DNA of 11,058 bases from Burkholderiales bacterium (GCA_016197345.1 JACPVY010000166.1:1-11058); one strand, 5' to 3'; shown: positions 1 through 9,705, counted from the stretch's first letter. Translations and numbers: made by a program. The notes: generated by a model not told the origin, from the letters alone.

Positions 1-2501
<2,501 letters not shown>

Positions 2502-2503
2502 TC

Positions 2504-2532
2504 ATTATACTGGTTCAACGGCAACTGGGCAG
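2504..2532 (-). promoter_or_regulatory. Probable leuS promoter
   Basis: On the minus strand there is a perfect TATAAT at 2509-2504. At 17-nt spacing the -35 position reads CTGCCC, a poor match, so the promoter may need an activator or rely on its -10. Transcription would start near 2497 and give a leader of about 88 nt before the leuS ATG at 2408. The site begins directly beyond the T-tract that ends the upstream operon, which fits an independent leuS transcription unit. The call rests on the -10 match and position only. Confidence 0.5.
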
Positions 2533-2587
2533 AAAAAATGCGGCGCTGCAGCGCGGCTAGGCACAGCGCGTGCCTGTGAAGGCCGCA
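2533..2587 (-). terminator. Compound intrinsic terminator of the signalling operon
   Basis: Read on the minus strand, a 6-bp outer stem TGCGGC (2587-2582) pairs with GCCGCA (2544-2539), which is followed at once by six T residues (2538-2533). Inside it lie a perfect hairpin AGGCAC/GTGCCT with a 5-nt loop (2575-2559) and a self-complementary GCGCTGCAGCGC (about 2554-2543) that could compete with the outer stem. The element starts 3 nt after the stop codon of the diguanylate cyclase gene, as expected for its terminator. The fold is branched rather than a simple hairpin, so strength is uncertain. Confidence 0.55.
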
Positions 2588-2590
2588 ACC

Positions 2591-3880
2591 CTAGCGCGCC
2601 TGCAAATCCACCGCATCAAAATACTGCGCATTATTCCGTCCCAACGCTTTAGCGTGATACATCGCGCAATCGGCGTTTTTCAGCACGGTTTCGGCGTCTT
2701 GGCCGTCTTGTGGATAGAGGCTGATGCCTATGCTAGGGGAGCTGTGGACTTGGTGTTCGTCGAGGTGATAGACGCTGCTTAAACAGTGCAGGATTTTGTC
2801 AGTGATGACTTGGATCGCGGCCTTGCCGTGGACTTCTGGCAGCACGACGACGAATTCATCGCCACCTAGACGGGCAACGAGGTCGCTTTCGCGCACGCAG
2901 GCACGCAGGCGCTTGGCGACTTCGACCAGTAATTCGTCGCCGATATCGTGCCCTAGCGTATCGTTGATGACTTTGAAACGATCCAAATCAATAAACATTA
3001 ATGCAACGCTATGGTTGTGGCGGCGCGCTAACGGCAGGACTTGGGTGAGGTGAATATTCAAATGCAGGCGATTCGGTAAGCCAGTGAGGGCGTCGTGGTG
3101 GGCGATGCGGCGGATTTCTTCTTCGGTCGCTTTTTGTTCGCTGATATCGACCAGGCTAGCGATATAGAAATCGACTTCACCACGCGCATCTTGCATTTTG
3201 GAAATCGAAAGCAGGGCAGGGAAGGCGCTGCCATCTTTGCGGCGATTCCATATCTCATTCCGCCACATATTGCTTTGTTGTAATTGCTGCCACATTTCGA
3301 GCAAATCTTCATCACGTTCACCCTGAATCGCAAGAAAGGTGGGGGCTTTGCCGCGTACTTCGTCTTGGCTATAGCCGGTTAAGCGGGTGAAGGCTGGATT
3401 GACTTGCAATAGCCGATGATCACGGCCACAGATCAAGAGTGCTTCGCCGCTATGTTCAAATACATGGAGCGCGAGGCGGGATTGCATTTCGGCGCGTTTT
3501 TTGAGCAGAATATTGCGGACCCGTGCTAGCAAGATTTGCGCTTGCACTGGCTTGGTCAAATAATCATCGGCCCCTAAATCTAGGCCATTGATTTCGTTTT
3601 GTTCGCTGCTGGCGGCGGTCACTAAAATCACCGGGATATTTGCCGTTTTTTGATTGGCACGCAAAACACGTAATACTTCAATCCCCGAAATGCCGGGCAA
3701 GATCACATCCAACAACACGAGGTCGGGTAGCTCATTCTCTGCCAATTGCAAAGCCGCCTCGCCGCTGGTGGCGAAACTTAAATCGTAATCGGCTTTTAGG
3801 ATGGCGGCGAGCGCATGCAAATTGGTGGGCTGGTCGTCGACCAGCAGCAAGGCGGGTTTGCGGTCTAGTTGAATATTCAT
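2591..3880 (-). CDS. REC-PAS-GGDEF response regulator, diguanylate cyclase
   Basis: This 429-residue cytoplasmic response regulator probably makes cyclic-di-GMP when phosphorylated. The receiver (about 8-125) has the acidic pair D15/D16, phosphoacceptor D58 (LLDVILPG), T88 and K110. A PAS domain follows (about 135-250), ending in the usual DISEQK linker. The GGDEF domain (about 258-425) has the intact active-site motif GGDEF at 339-343 and the metal-binding FIDLDRFK region near 297-303. It also carries an RxxD inhibitory site (RESD, 330-333) exactly five residues before GGDEF, so product feedback inhibition is expected. There is no EAL domain. Its ATG overlaps the stop of the upstream hybrid kinase (ATGA, 3880-3877), which implies translational coupling and makes that kinase, through its Hpt, the likely phosphodonor. 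Domain calls are firm; pairing with the kinase is inferred from the overlap. Confidence 0.95.
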   Translation of the reverse strand: MNIQLDRKPALLLVDDQPTNLHALAAILKADYDLSFATSGEAALQLAENELPDLVLLDVILPGISGIEVLRVLRANQKTANIPVILVTAASSEQNEINGLDLGADDYLTKPVQAQILLARVRNILLKKRAEMQSRLALHVFEHSGEALLICGRDHRLLQVNPAFTRLTGYSQDEVRGKAPTFLAIQGERDEDLLEMWQQLQQSNMWRNEIWNRRKDGSAFPALLSISKMQDARGEVDFYIASLVDISEQKATEEEIRRIAHHDALTGLPNRLHLNIHLTQVLPLARRHNHSVALMFIDLDRFKVINDTLGHDIGDELLVEVAKRLRACVRESDLVARLGGDEFVVVLPEVHGKAAIQVITDKILHCLSSVYHLDEHQVHSSPSIGISLYPQDGQDAETVLKNADCAMYHAKALGRNNAQYFDAVDLQAR

Positions 3881-6800
3881 GCGTTGTCTCGCGCTTGTAA
3901 AGCTTGTAAAAGGTCTAGCGCTTGATGGGCGGCGTGACGGGCGCTGGCATAGTCAAAATTATCCAAAGCGTTGAGTAATGCCGCTAGCGCGGGCATTTGC
4001 GCAGCATGCGCACGCACTGGGATTAGTAATTCGTCTTTAATCAGTTTTTGCGCTTCTAGCAAGGGTAGCATTGCTTGCAGGCAGGCCATCAAGTCGGCGC
4101 TAGTAGCGCTTGGCTCGCTGGTTTCGGCGCTGACAACCGTGCTAGGAGTCGGGGCATAACGGCGGATTGTCGCTACCGTGGTTTGCCAAGTACGTAAGAA
4201 ATCTTGATATAACTCTTCAATTTGGACACTCGCAGCCTTGGTATAGACAGCGTGTTCCAAATCGCTGGCTTGATACATCAAATCAATCGCGCCCAAATTG
4301 GCGGCGACCCCTTTTAAGGTATGCAATAAGGTGCAGGCTTCATGTAATTCATTGGCGGCCAGCATTTGATCGAGGCGGCCCATCGTGTCACCTTCATCTT
4401 GAGCAAAACGTAGTAGTAAATTGAGCAGCAATTCATCGTTGTCATTAAAGCGCAGGCGTGTGCCAGCTAGGTCGAAGCCATGCAAGGTGGGGGGTAACAG
4501 CCTGTTCTCGCTGGGTGCTTGTTCGTTAGCAGCGGTGCTACTGGATGTCGCTTGCTTTTCTTCGCTAGCGTTGGGTATGCGCCGCGCTTCGCTATGGGCG
4601 TGGACATGGGCGGGCATCCATTTTGCCAATACACGGAGTAATTCTTCGGGATCGATCGGTTTGGCGACAAAGTCGGCCATGCCCACATCATGACAGCGCG
4701 CACGGTCTTCGCGCATCACGGCGGCTGTCATCGCGATGATAGGCGCTTTGATACTGCTGATTTCGCGAATGCGGCGGGTGGCTTCGAAGCCATCCATCAC
4801 GGGCATATGTAAATCCATCAAAATCACATCAAATTCCGCTTTTTGCAGCCATTCCAAGGCTTCTGCGCCATGGTTAGCGATGCAGACCTCGACCCCGCTA
4901 CGGCGCAAAAAGGCCGCCGCCACTTCTTGATTGATCAAATTGTCTTCCACTAGCAAGATGCGTAAGCCATCTAGCATCAAGGTGGTGGTAGGCAGGAGAT
5001 CCAGTTGCTTGCGCTGACTGGCTAGGCCGCGCGCATTGAGCAAGGCATCGAGTAAATACGATGGTGTGACCGGTTTGCTTAGCACGCCATTCAAACGTAA
5101 AGCCCCGGCTTCATGTAGCAGCGCGTCTTTATCGTGCGCCGTCACCATGAAGACTAATGGCGGATTTTGCAGATGGGAGCCAGCGGCATCCAATTCGAGT
5201 CGGCGGGCGACCGATAACCCATCCATGCCCGGCATGCGCCAGTCGAGCAAGATGACGTCATAGGCTTGCTTCCGGGCGCTCGCTGCGGCAATCGCGGACA
5301 GCGCTGCCTCGCCTGAACTGACGCAATTGACTTGCATGCCCCAGGCTTGCAGTAATTCTTGCAAAATTAGACGCGAGGTTTCTTGATCATCCGCCACTAG
5401 CACGCGCAAATGAGCTAGCTGTTGCAAATCATGACCGAGGCAACGTCCGGCTTGCACTCTGACGGTGAAGGTAAAGGTGCTGCCCTGTCCCTCTTGGCTG
5501 GAGACGGCGATTTCTCCGCCCATCAGATGCACTAAGCGTTGGCTGATCGATAGCCCCAGTCCAGTACCGCCATATTTGCGGGTAATCGAGCCATCGGCTT
5601 GGGTAAAGGCTTGAAATAAGCGCTCACATGCGGTTTGCGATAAGCCGATGCCGGTGTCTTTGACGGCAAATCGTAGCAGCAGATCATGCGTCAATTCCGT
5701 TGGCGTCGAGTCTTCCGTCACGCCGTTGTCTGGGCTGCCAGTTGTTGTGGGCGCGAGATTTGCCGCTAGCGCTTGCACTTCGAGCTTGATGTTGATTTCG
5801 CCGTGTTCTGTGAATTTGACAGCGTTGCCGACCAGATTATTCAGCACTTGGGTCAGGCGTAGTGGATCGCCATACACTTCGAGCGGCACTTCTTGCGAGA
5901 CATCGAGGAATAATTCGAGATTTTTGCTGGAGATGAGCGGCGAAAACAAATCAGCCACTTCGCGCAATAATTCTTCCAGCTTAAAGGGGACAGATTCTAT
6001 TTCGAGTCGGCCTGCTTCAATTTTCGAATAGTCCAAAATGTCATTCAAAATGCCGAGCAGGGCGCGCGATGAGGCATAGGCTTTTTTCAGGTAATCGCGC
6101 TGCTGAGGCTGTAAATCGGTTTCGAGCACTAAGCGGGTTAAGCCTATGATTGCATTCATCGGCGTGCGGATTTCATGGCTCATATTGGCGAGGAAATCGG
6201 ATTTAGCGTGGTTCGCCGCTTCTGCCGCCAAAATCGCCGCCTGCGCCTCGCGCGTGCGTTCTTGTACGCGTAACTCGAGGCTAGTATTTTGTTCGGCGAT
6301 TTGGCTGTGGCTTTCCGCCAATTGCGTCATCAGCCGGTTGAAGGCATGCGCTAATTGCGCGATTTCACTGATTTCAGTGTGTCCCAAGTCTATGCGCTGG
6401 CGTGCTAATTCCGGGCTATTGGTTTGTTTAGCAAGGTGGCTAACTTGCTTAGCAAACGCGTGTAAGGGACGCACCACTAGCACTCTTGCGGCCCACCATA
6501 GCATGCCGCCTAAAAACAGCAATTGCGCTACATTCGATAAGACGACGGATAGCAATACCTGCTGTAGCCGCGAAAATAACATGTCTTCGCTAGAGGCGAT
6601 CCGCAAGCTGCCGAGTAAGACCATGTTTTCATTGGAAAAACTTTTGTGGTAGAGATTGCGTACCACGACCAGTTCGTAGCCTGATTGCTGCATGCCCGGC
6701 GCGCGCCACGATGCATTCAAATTACTTTTGGCGGCGCGAATATCGACCGCCGATACCATCGGTTGCGAGCCGATACCCTTCGCCATCGCGATCAAGACAT

Positions 6801-7071
6801 TTTCTTGATAATCCCATAGCGCTGATTCGGCGCCGGGGGCGAAGGTGTCGGCTAAGGAATTGAGGCTAGCATTGATTTCTGCTTGCACTTTGCGGTATTC
6901 GATCAGCATCTGAATGCCGATCACTACCACGGCGAATAATACGTATGAGAGGACAAGGCGGCGTAACAAAACCTGGGCGAGGGGGCGCGCTGGGTGATCC
7001 CGGTCGATCAATTCGTTCGACAAGGCGGTTGCCAATTCCTGCACAGGTTCGGGCGGCGAGCCATCGGACAT
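3877..7071 (-). CDS. Hybrid sensor histidine kinase (HAMP-HisKA-HATPase-REC-REC-Hpt)
   Basis: This 1064-residue inner-membrane kinase starts at the ATG at 7071, chosen because GAGGA lies 7 nt upstream; a GTG at 7128 in the same frame has no such site. TM1 is about 35-57, a short periplasmic sensor about 58-170, TM2 about 171-199, then HAMP to about 253 and a coiled coil. HisKA carries H299 in SHEIRTP. The ATPase shows the N-box NLVGNAVKF (from 412), DTGIGL (from 472) and GGTGLGLSI (from 501). Receiver 1 has D610 (LLDWRMPG) and K666. Receiver 2 has D753 ([11 protein letters not shown]) and K804. The Hpt has H917 in HTLKG, followed by a helical tail with a NFDYASA motif. All residues for a His-Asp-His relay to an external receiver are present, comparable to BarA-type kinases. 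The next gene overlaps it by 4 nt. The gene before it is a broken solute-binding protein that may once have delivered the ligand. The signal is unknown. Confidence 0.96.
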   Translation of the reverse strand: MSDGSPPEPVQELATALSNELIDRDHPARPLAQVLLRRLVLSYVLFAVVVIGIQMLIEYRKVQAEINASLNSLADTFAPGAESALWDYQENVLIAMAKGIGSQPMVSAVDIRAAKSNLNASWRAPGMQQSGYELVVVRNLYHKSFSNENMVLLGSLRIASSEDMLFSRLQQVLLSVVLSNVAQLLFLGGMLWWAARVLVVRPLHAFAKQVSHLAKQTNSPELARQRIDLGHTEISEIAQLAHAFNRLMTQLAESHSQIAEQNTSLELRVQERTREAQAAILAAEAANHAKSDFLANMSHEIRTPMNAIIGLTRLVLETDLQPQQRDYLKKAYASSRALLGILNDILDYSKIEAGRLEIESVPFKLEELLREVADLFSPLISSKNLELFLDVSQEVPLEVYGDPLRLTQVLNNLVGNAVKFTEHGEINIKLEVQALAANLAPTTTGSPDNGVTEDSTPTELTHDLLLRFAVKDTGIGLSQTACERLFQAFTQADGSITRKYGGTGLGLSISQRLVHLMGGEIAVSSQEGQGSTFTFTVRVQAGRCLGHDLQQLAHLRVLVADDQETSRLILQELLQAWGMQVNCVSSGEAALSAIAAASARKQAYDVILLDWRMPGMDGLSVARRLELDAAGSHLQNPPLVFMVTAHDKDALLHEAGALRLNGVLSKPVTPSYLLDALLNARGLASQRKQLDLLPTTTLMLDGLRILLVEDNLINQEVAAAFLRRSGVEVCIANHGAEALEWLQKAEFDVILMDLHMPVMDGFEATRRIREISSIKAPIIAMTAAVMREDRARCHDVGMADFVAKPIDPEELLRVLAKWMPAHVHAHSEARRIPNASEEKQATSSSTAANEQAPSENRLLPPTLHGFDLAGTRLRFNDNDELLLNLLLRFAQDEGDTMGRLDQMLAANELHEACTLLHTLKGVAANLGAIDLMYQASDLEHAVYTKAASVQIEELYQDFLRTWQTTVATIRRYAPTPSTVVSAETSEPSATSADLMACLQAMLPLLEAQKLIKDELLIPVRAHAAQMPALAALLNALDNFDYASARHAAHQALDLLQALQARDNA

Positions 7072-7078
7072 ACTTGTT

Positions 7079-7083
7079 TCCTC
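7079..7083 (-). promoter_or_regulatory. Ribosome binding site fixing the kinase start
   Basis: GAGGA on the minus strand stands 7 nt before the ATG at 7071. No comparable site precedes the in-frame GTG at 7128, so the shorter 1064-residue product is preferred over the 1083-residue version. Confidence 0.7.
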
Positions 7084-7140
7084 AGTGTCAGCCAGATTGA
7101 TCAGCAGCGGACGCGTTGTTGGGCGCACGCAGGATGCACG

Positions 7141-7774
7141 CTATTTTTCCAATAATTTTGCCGCTTCGCTAGGCGGTAGATAGCGCTCGTAAATGCGTTT
7201 TAGGGTGCCATCAGTGCGCATTGCCTCAATCAATTGACGCCATTGGTGCGCCTCTTTTTCGCTAAAACGACTCTTCGCCAGAATCAGGCCGTGCGGTACC
7301 GGGCGCTCATTGGGCGTCCAGTCTTGGATGACGACGCTATTTTCTAGGGCCAGATCGCGCAATTTTTTGCGATAGACGGCTGGCTGCGAAAACATCGCGT
7401 CAACCCGGTTTTCTTTGAGTTTTTTGAAGATGCTATCGACGTCGGGTGTTTCTTCGACGCGATTGTTTTGCCGCAGCTGGGTCAGCCAGCGGTCTTGCTC
7501 GTCGCCATGTTTAAAGGCGCGGACGACGGGAGAGTTCGTCGATGATGTCTTTATCTATCCCTTGTGCTTGCCGTTGTTCGCCTTCGAAGTAAAAGAAGCC
7601 GTAGTCGTAAAAGGCGAGGCGGATCGGTCTTTTGCCACAGTCGATGCCGCTCGCCGTATGCGAGCCAGCCAACGCGGGCGGGTGGAGGGTTAAAAAGAGG
7701 CAGGCAAACAATTGCGCGGCAAGGGTGAGCGCGCGCAATCTGCCAGCAGGTGAAGTTCGCATCTGTTGCATCAT
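7141..7774 (-). pseudogene. Periplasmic solute-binding protein (family 3), broken by internal deletion and frameshift
   Basis: The intact ancestor would be a periplasmic amino-acid-type binding protein (SBP_bac_3 / PF00497 family). From the ATG pair at 7774/7771, with GGGGAG just upstream, the first frame encodes a signal peptide ending near HPPALA-GSH. It continues into the first strand of lobe 1 (RLAFYDYGFFYF) and GIDKDIIDELSRR, then stops at TAA 7513-7511. A second frame, offset by +1 and open across the junction, encodes VVRAFKHGDEQDRWL, then KLKENRVDAMFSQPAVYRKKL, DWTPNERPVPHGLIL and a normal C-terminus stopping at 7141. The two parts match the start and end of one family member but total about 211 codons, against roughly 270-290 usual as I recall. 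About 60-85 residues between SRR and VVR therefore seem missing. The gene begins the signalling operon, 69 nt before the kinase. Sequencing or assembly error remains possible. Confidence 0.8.
7511..7530 (-). other. Deletion/frameshift junction inside the solute-binding gene
   Basis: On the minus strand the junction reads CCCGTCGTCCGCGCC. In the first frame it gives S-R-R, expected after DIIDEL; in the second it gives V-V-R-A, expected before FKHG. Both readings share the CGTCGT/GTCGTC core at 7528-7522, which could have been a short direct repeat at the two ends of the lost segment. The first-frame TAA follows at 7513-7511. Confidence 0.6.
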
Positions 7775-7837
7775 GCTCCCCTTTGCATGTGAATTCATGG
7801 CTTGGCCCGCTACTTGATGCAAATACTGTGGGAATCT

Positions 7838-7875
7838 AAAAAACCTGCCCAAGCTGCTTCAATTGTACGAGCAGC
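7838..7875 (-). terminator. Weak hairpin plus T-tract after the barstar gene
   Basis: On the minus strand GCTGCT (7875-7870) can pair with AGCAGC (7858-7853) across an 11-nt loop, and a run of six T residues follows at 7843-7838. The stem is short and the T-run begins 9 nt after it, so this is at best a weak terminator for transcripts coming from exbD and the barstar gene. A TACAAT that could serve as a -10 lies in the loop region, with no good -35. Confidence 0.2.
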
Positions 7876-7901
7876 AAGTAAAAAAATCTATGCCATTGCG
7901 T

Positions 7902-7936
7902 GCAATTGGGAAAAACGAATGTCGCTGGGCAATTGC
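7902..7936. repeat. CAATTG inverted repeat upstream of the signalling operon
   Basis: GCAATTG (7902-7908) and CAATTGC (7930-7936) form perfect 7-bp inverted arms around a 21-nt spacer. A third CAATTG lies at 7860-7865. All sit in the 222-nt gap between the barstar stop and the solute-binding start, where operon control would be expected. CAATTG is itself palindromic, so chance recurrence in an AT-leaning gap is possible. Confidence 0.3.
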
Positions 7937-7996
7937 TTGTTGGCGATGATGCAAAAACAGTCCTGCAGTTGCGGTAGCTAGATCGCTGCTAGTGGC

Positions 7997-8323
7997 TTAT
8001 TTCAACACCAATTCGAGCGCCGCTTGCTCGCCATAATCGCCATAGCGTTCGTTGATGCCGCCGATGCAGAAGCTGATTTCTTCCAAAATATCAGGAACTT
8101 GCTGCCGCATTTGCTCTGCATGCAAGATTTCGATGCGCAGTTTTTCATCGGTGCCGAGTTGAAAGCGCGTCATCCCATCGGCATCACGTAAATAGCTCAG
8201 GCAATCGACCCAAGCGTCCAAGGTGCGGCCATAAAACTCGGGGAAGCCAAAGGCGCGTTGGCATTCATCGTGGAAACTGTCCCAATCTTTAATCAAGGCA
8301 CCGTCAAGTTGCGTGCTAGCCAT
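7997..8323 (-). CDS. Barstar-family protein (ribonuclease inhibitor fold)
   Basis: This is a 108-residue cytoplasmic protein of the barstar family (PF01337). Barstar itself blocks the ribonuclease barnase. Residues 30-42, FYGRTLDAWVDCL, correspond to the barnase-binding helix of barstar (YYGENLDALWDCL). D36 and D40 match the two binding aspartates D35 and D39 of the classic protein, while the Asn before Leu-Asp is Thr here. The C-terminus ends in a hydrophobic strand (ALELVLK), as usual for the fold, and length is normal. The ATG at 8323 has GGAG 6 nt upstream. It follows exbD by 53 nt on the same strand, so it may be co-transcribed with exbD. No ribonuclease gene is visible on either side, so the partner is elsewhere or the protein has another role. 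Family assignment is good; function in this genome is unknown. Confidence 0.88.
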   Translation of the reverse strand: MASTQLDGALIKDWDSFHDECQRAFGFPEFYGRTLDAWVDCLSYLRDADGMTRFQLGTDEKLRIEILHAEQMRQQVPDILEEISFCIGGINERYGDYGEQAALELVLK

Positions 8324-8376
8324 GTCTTACTCCTACTCGTTGAAATGATGCGCGGACTATGCCATAACGCGGCCGC

Positions 8377-8922
8377 TTATTGTGATTTTTTGCGCTCTGT
8401 ATTCGCGGCATTATTAGTATTATTGGCATTATTAGTATTGCTGTCACGTTTAGTGCTGTTATTGTATTTGGCTTCGGTTTTGATGGCTGCTTGCGTGGTT
8501 TTGGGTTCGGTGACAAAGGCCAGCTTGCGCAAGCCCGCCTGTTGCGCTGCTGCCATCACTTTTGCTACTTCTTCATAGCGGGTGTCATTGTCGGCCCGCA
8601 CCTGCACTGCCGGTTGCGGCCGACTGCGGGCCGCCGTCGCTAAGCTCGTTTGCAATTCGCCCGCAGATAGCACGCGATTGCCCATAAACACCCGGCCCCG
8701 CGCATCGATCACAAGAGTCAGTGCATCTGGCTGTTCGCGCACGCTTTGCGCTTCAACATTTGGTAAATTGAGCTTGATTTGATGCTCAAACAGCGGCGCG
8801 GTAATAATGAAAATCACCAATAAAACCAGCATCACATCGACCATTGGTGTGACATTGATGTCGGCCATCACGCCCGCCGCCTTGCCTTGCACGCGTGAAG
8901 TTTGAAAGCCGCCAAAAGTCAT
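8377..8922 (-). CDS. exbD: ExbD/TolR-type proton-channel protein with Asn-rich tail
   Basis: This single-pass inner-membrane protein works with ExbB to convert proton motive force into energy for TonB-dependent or related outer-membrane processes. The start is the ATG at 8922 (MTFGGFQTSR), with GGAG 8 nt upstream; a GTG at 8931 is too close to that site. The TM segment (about 30-46) opens with the hallmark INVTPMVDVMLVLL, and D29 is the conserved proton-path aspartate. The periplasmic domain runs to KLAFVTEP near residue 140, where many homologues end. Here about 40 more residues follow, rich in Asn, Thr and Lys and encoded by a tandem repeat, making 181 residues against about 140 usual. ExbB ends 12 nt upstream and its stop overlaps this gene's ribosome binding site (TAAGGAG), so the pair is coupled. 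TolR is the alternative name; no tonB or tolA is in view. Confidence 0.93.
   Translation of the reverse strand: MTFGGFQTSRVQGKAAGVMADINVTPMVDVMLVLLVIFIITAPLFEHQIKLNLPNVEAQSVREQPDALTLVIDARGRVFMGNRVLSAGELQTSLATAARSRPQPAVQVRADNDTRYEEVAKVMAAAQQAGLRKLAFVTEPKTTQAAIKTEAKYNNSTKRDSNTNNANNTNNAANTERKKSQ
8407..8439. repeat. 18-bp tandem repeat coding the ExbD Asn-rich tail
   Basis: On the plus strand GGCATTATTAGTATT occurs at 8407-8421 and again at 8425-8439, separated by ATT, giving an 18-bp period with about 1.8 copies. Read on the coding strand it specifies a six-residue Asn/Thr/Ala unit within NTNNANNTNNAANT. Unit length is a multiple of three, so copy-number change would stay in frame. Confidence 0.85.
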
Positions 8923-8934
8923 GCTCAGCACTCC

Positions 8935-9618
8935 TTATGCGTTGGGAGACTGCGGCTGGTTGTACTGCAGATAGGCTTGCAAATCATAGGCAAAGCCTTC
9001 CAAATCAGCGCTATTGACGCGGTTGATGCGGTTCAGGCCGTTGTAGGCGAGCACAGCGGGAATCGCCACTGCCAGCCCAAGCGCGGTCATGATCAAGGCT
9101 TCACCGACTGGCCCGGCGAGCTTGTCGATTTGCGCGCCACCAGCGGCGGTAACGCTAGAGAGTGAGTGATAAATCCCCAACACGGTACCGAGTAAGCCAA
9201 CGAAAGGTGCGGTCGCACCTATCGACGCTAAGACCGTCAAGCCGCGCTCCATTTTCAGTGTCGCTTCTTGCAGATGCTGCCGTAGCAAGCGGGTGCTGAG
9301 ATCTTGTCTGCTGAGATTGGCCGCCAGCGAATTCGGGGCGGCTTCCAATTGCAAGGCTTGCTGCGCGAGTGGCGAAAAAATTCGCGCGCTATCGCTACGC
9401 TGCAACAGCGCGACGCCATCCGCGAGCGTGGCGGCGGCCCAAAAGGCGTGCAGGGTGTGGGCGCTATGGCGGGTACGTAAGGCGGCTAGACTTTTAGAAA
9501 TGATGAAAAACCACGAGCAAATCGACATCGCTAGCAAGAGCCAAGCAATAAAGTGACCAACGGCATCGCTTTGCGCCCAAAAATGTGACCAGCCGTGGCT
9601 GGAGAACAAATTATCCAT
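8935..9618 (-). CDS. exbB: ExbB/TolQ-type proton-channel protein
   Basis: This 227-residue inner-membrane protein forms the pentameric proton channel that holds ExbD. The start is ATG 9618 (MDNLFSSHGW), with GGAG 7 nt upstream; the preceding in-frame TTG at 9621 is less likely. There are three TM segments: about 21-42, about 128-151 (LTVLASIGATAPFVGLLGTVLG, split here by family motif TAPFVGLLGT) and about 171-193 (EALIMTALGLAVAIPAV), with a cytoplasmic domain between the first two. The TAPFVGLLGTVLG and TALGLAVAIPAVLAYN motifs are diagnostic of the ExbB/TolQ/MotA group, and the glutamate before ALIMTA matches the conserved ExbB channel residue. It lies 12 nt before exbD and 87 nt after dapB, with a strong hairpin in the dapB gap. 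The position next to dapB favours the ExbB naming used in Burkholderiales over TolQ. Confidence 0.94.
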   Translation of the reverse strand: MDNLFSSHGWSHFWAQSDAVGHFIAWLLLAMSICSWFFIISKSLAALRTRHSAHTLHAFWAAATLADGVALLQRSDSARIFSPLAQQALQLEAAPNSLAANLSRQDLSTRLLRQHLQEATLKMERGLTVLASIGATAPFVGLLGTVLGIYHSLSSVTAAGGAQIDKLAGPVGEALIMTALGLAVAIPAVLAYNGLNRINRVNSADLEGFAYDLQAYLQYNQPQSPNA

Positions 9619-9659
9619 CAATACGCTCCGCTGCAGTGAGGCTGCTGTAAGGCTGCTTT

Positions 9660-9683
9660 GAGCCTAGCTTCGCGGCTAGGCTC
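9660..9683. other. Perfect 9-bp hairpin between dapB and exbB
   Basis: GAGCCTAGC (9660-9668) and GCTAGGCTC (9675-9683) are exact reverse complements around a 6-nt loop. In the direction of transcription the hairpin is followed by AAAGC, not a T-run, so a standard intrinsic terminator is unlikely. It could slow RNA decay, mark a processing site, or tune exbBD expression relative to dapB. It lies 22 nt after the dapB stop. Confidence 0.6.
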
Positions 9684-9705
9684 GCGATAGGTGAGTCATT
9701 CGCGC

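Noticed and set aside
7072..7128. Longer N-terminus for the hybrid kinase from GTG 7128
   Set aside because: No ribosome binding site precedes this GTG, whereas GAGGA precedes the ATG at 7071 at ideal spacing, and the extra 19 residues match no expected feature.
7508..7520. Programmed +1 frameshift at CTT-TAA in the solute-binding gene, like the prfB CTT-TGA site
   Set aside because: The slip would join the two frames in the right direction, but no Shine-Dalgarno-like stimulator precedes it. The product would still lack much of the binding fold, and the VVRA residues expected before FKHG would be lost. A deletion explains all of this more simply.
7415..7693. Plus-strand frame of 92 codons across the broken gene
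   Set aside because: It is antisense to coherent solute-binding sequence, has no good start signal and matches no family I recognise.
8369..8376. GCGGCCGC palindrome just after exbD as a terminator
   Set aside because: It is only an 8-base self-complementary site with no loop and no T-run, so it does not support termination before the barstar gene.
8923..8931. GTG start at 8931 for exbD
   Set aside because: The GGAG site touches this codon directly, while the ATG at 8922 has proper spacing and gives the usual MTFGG-type N-terminus.
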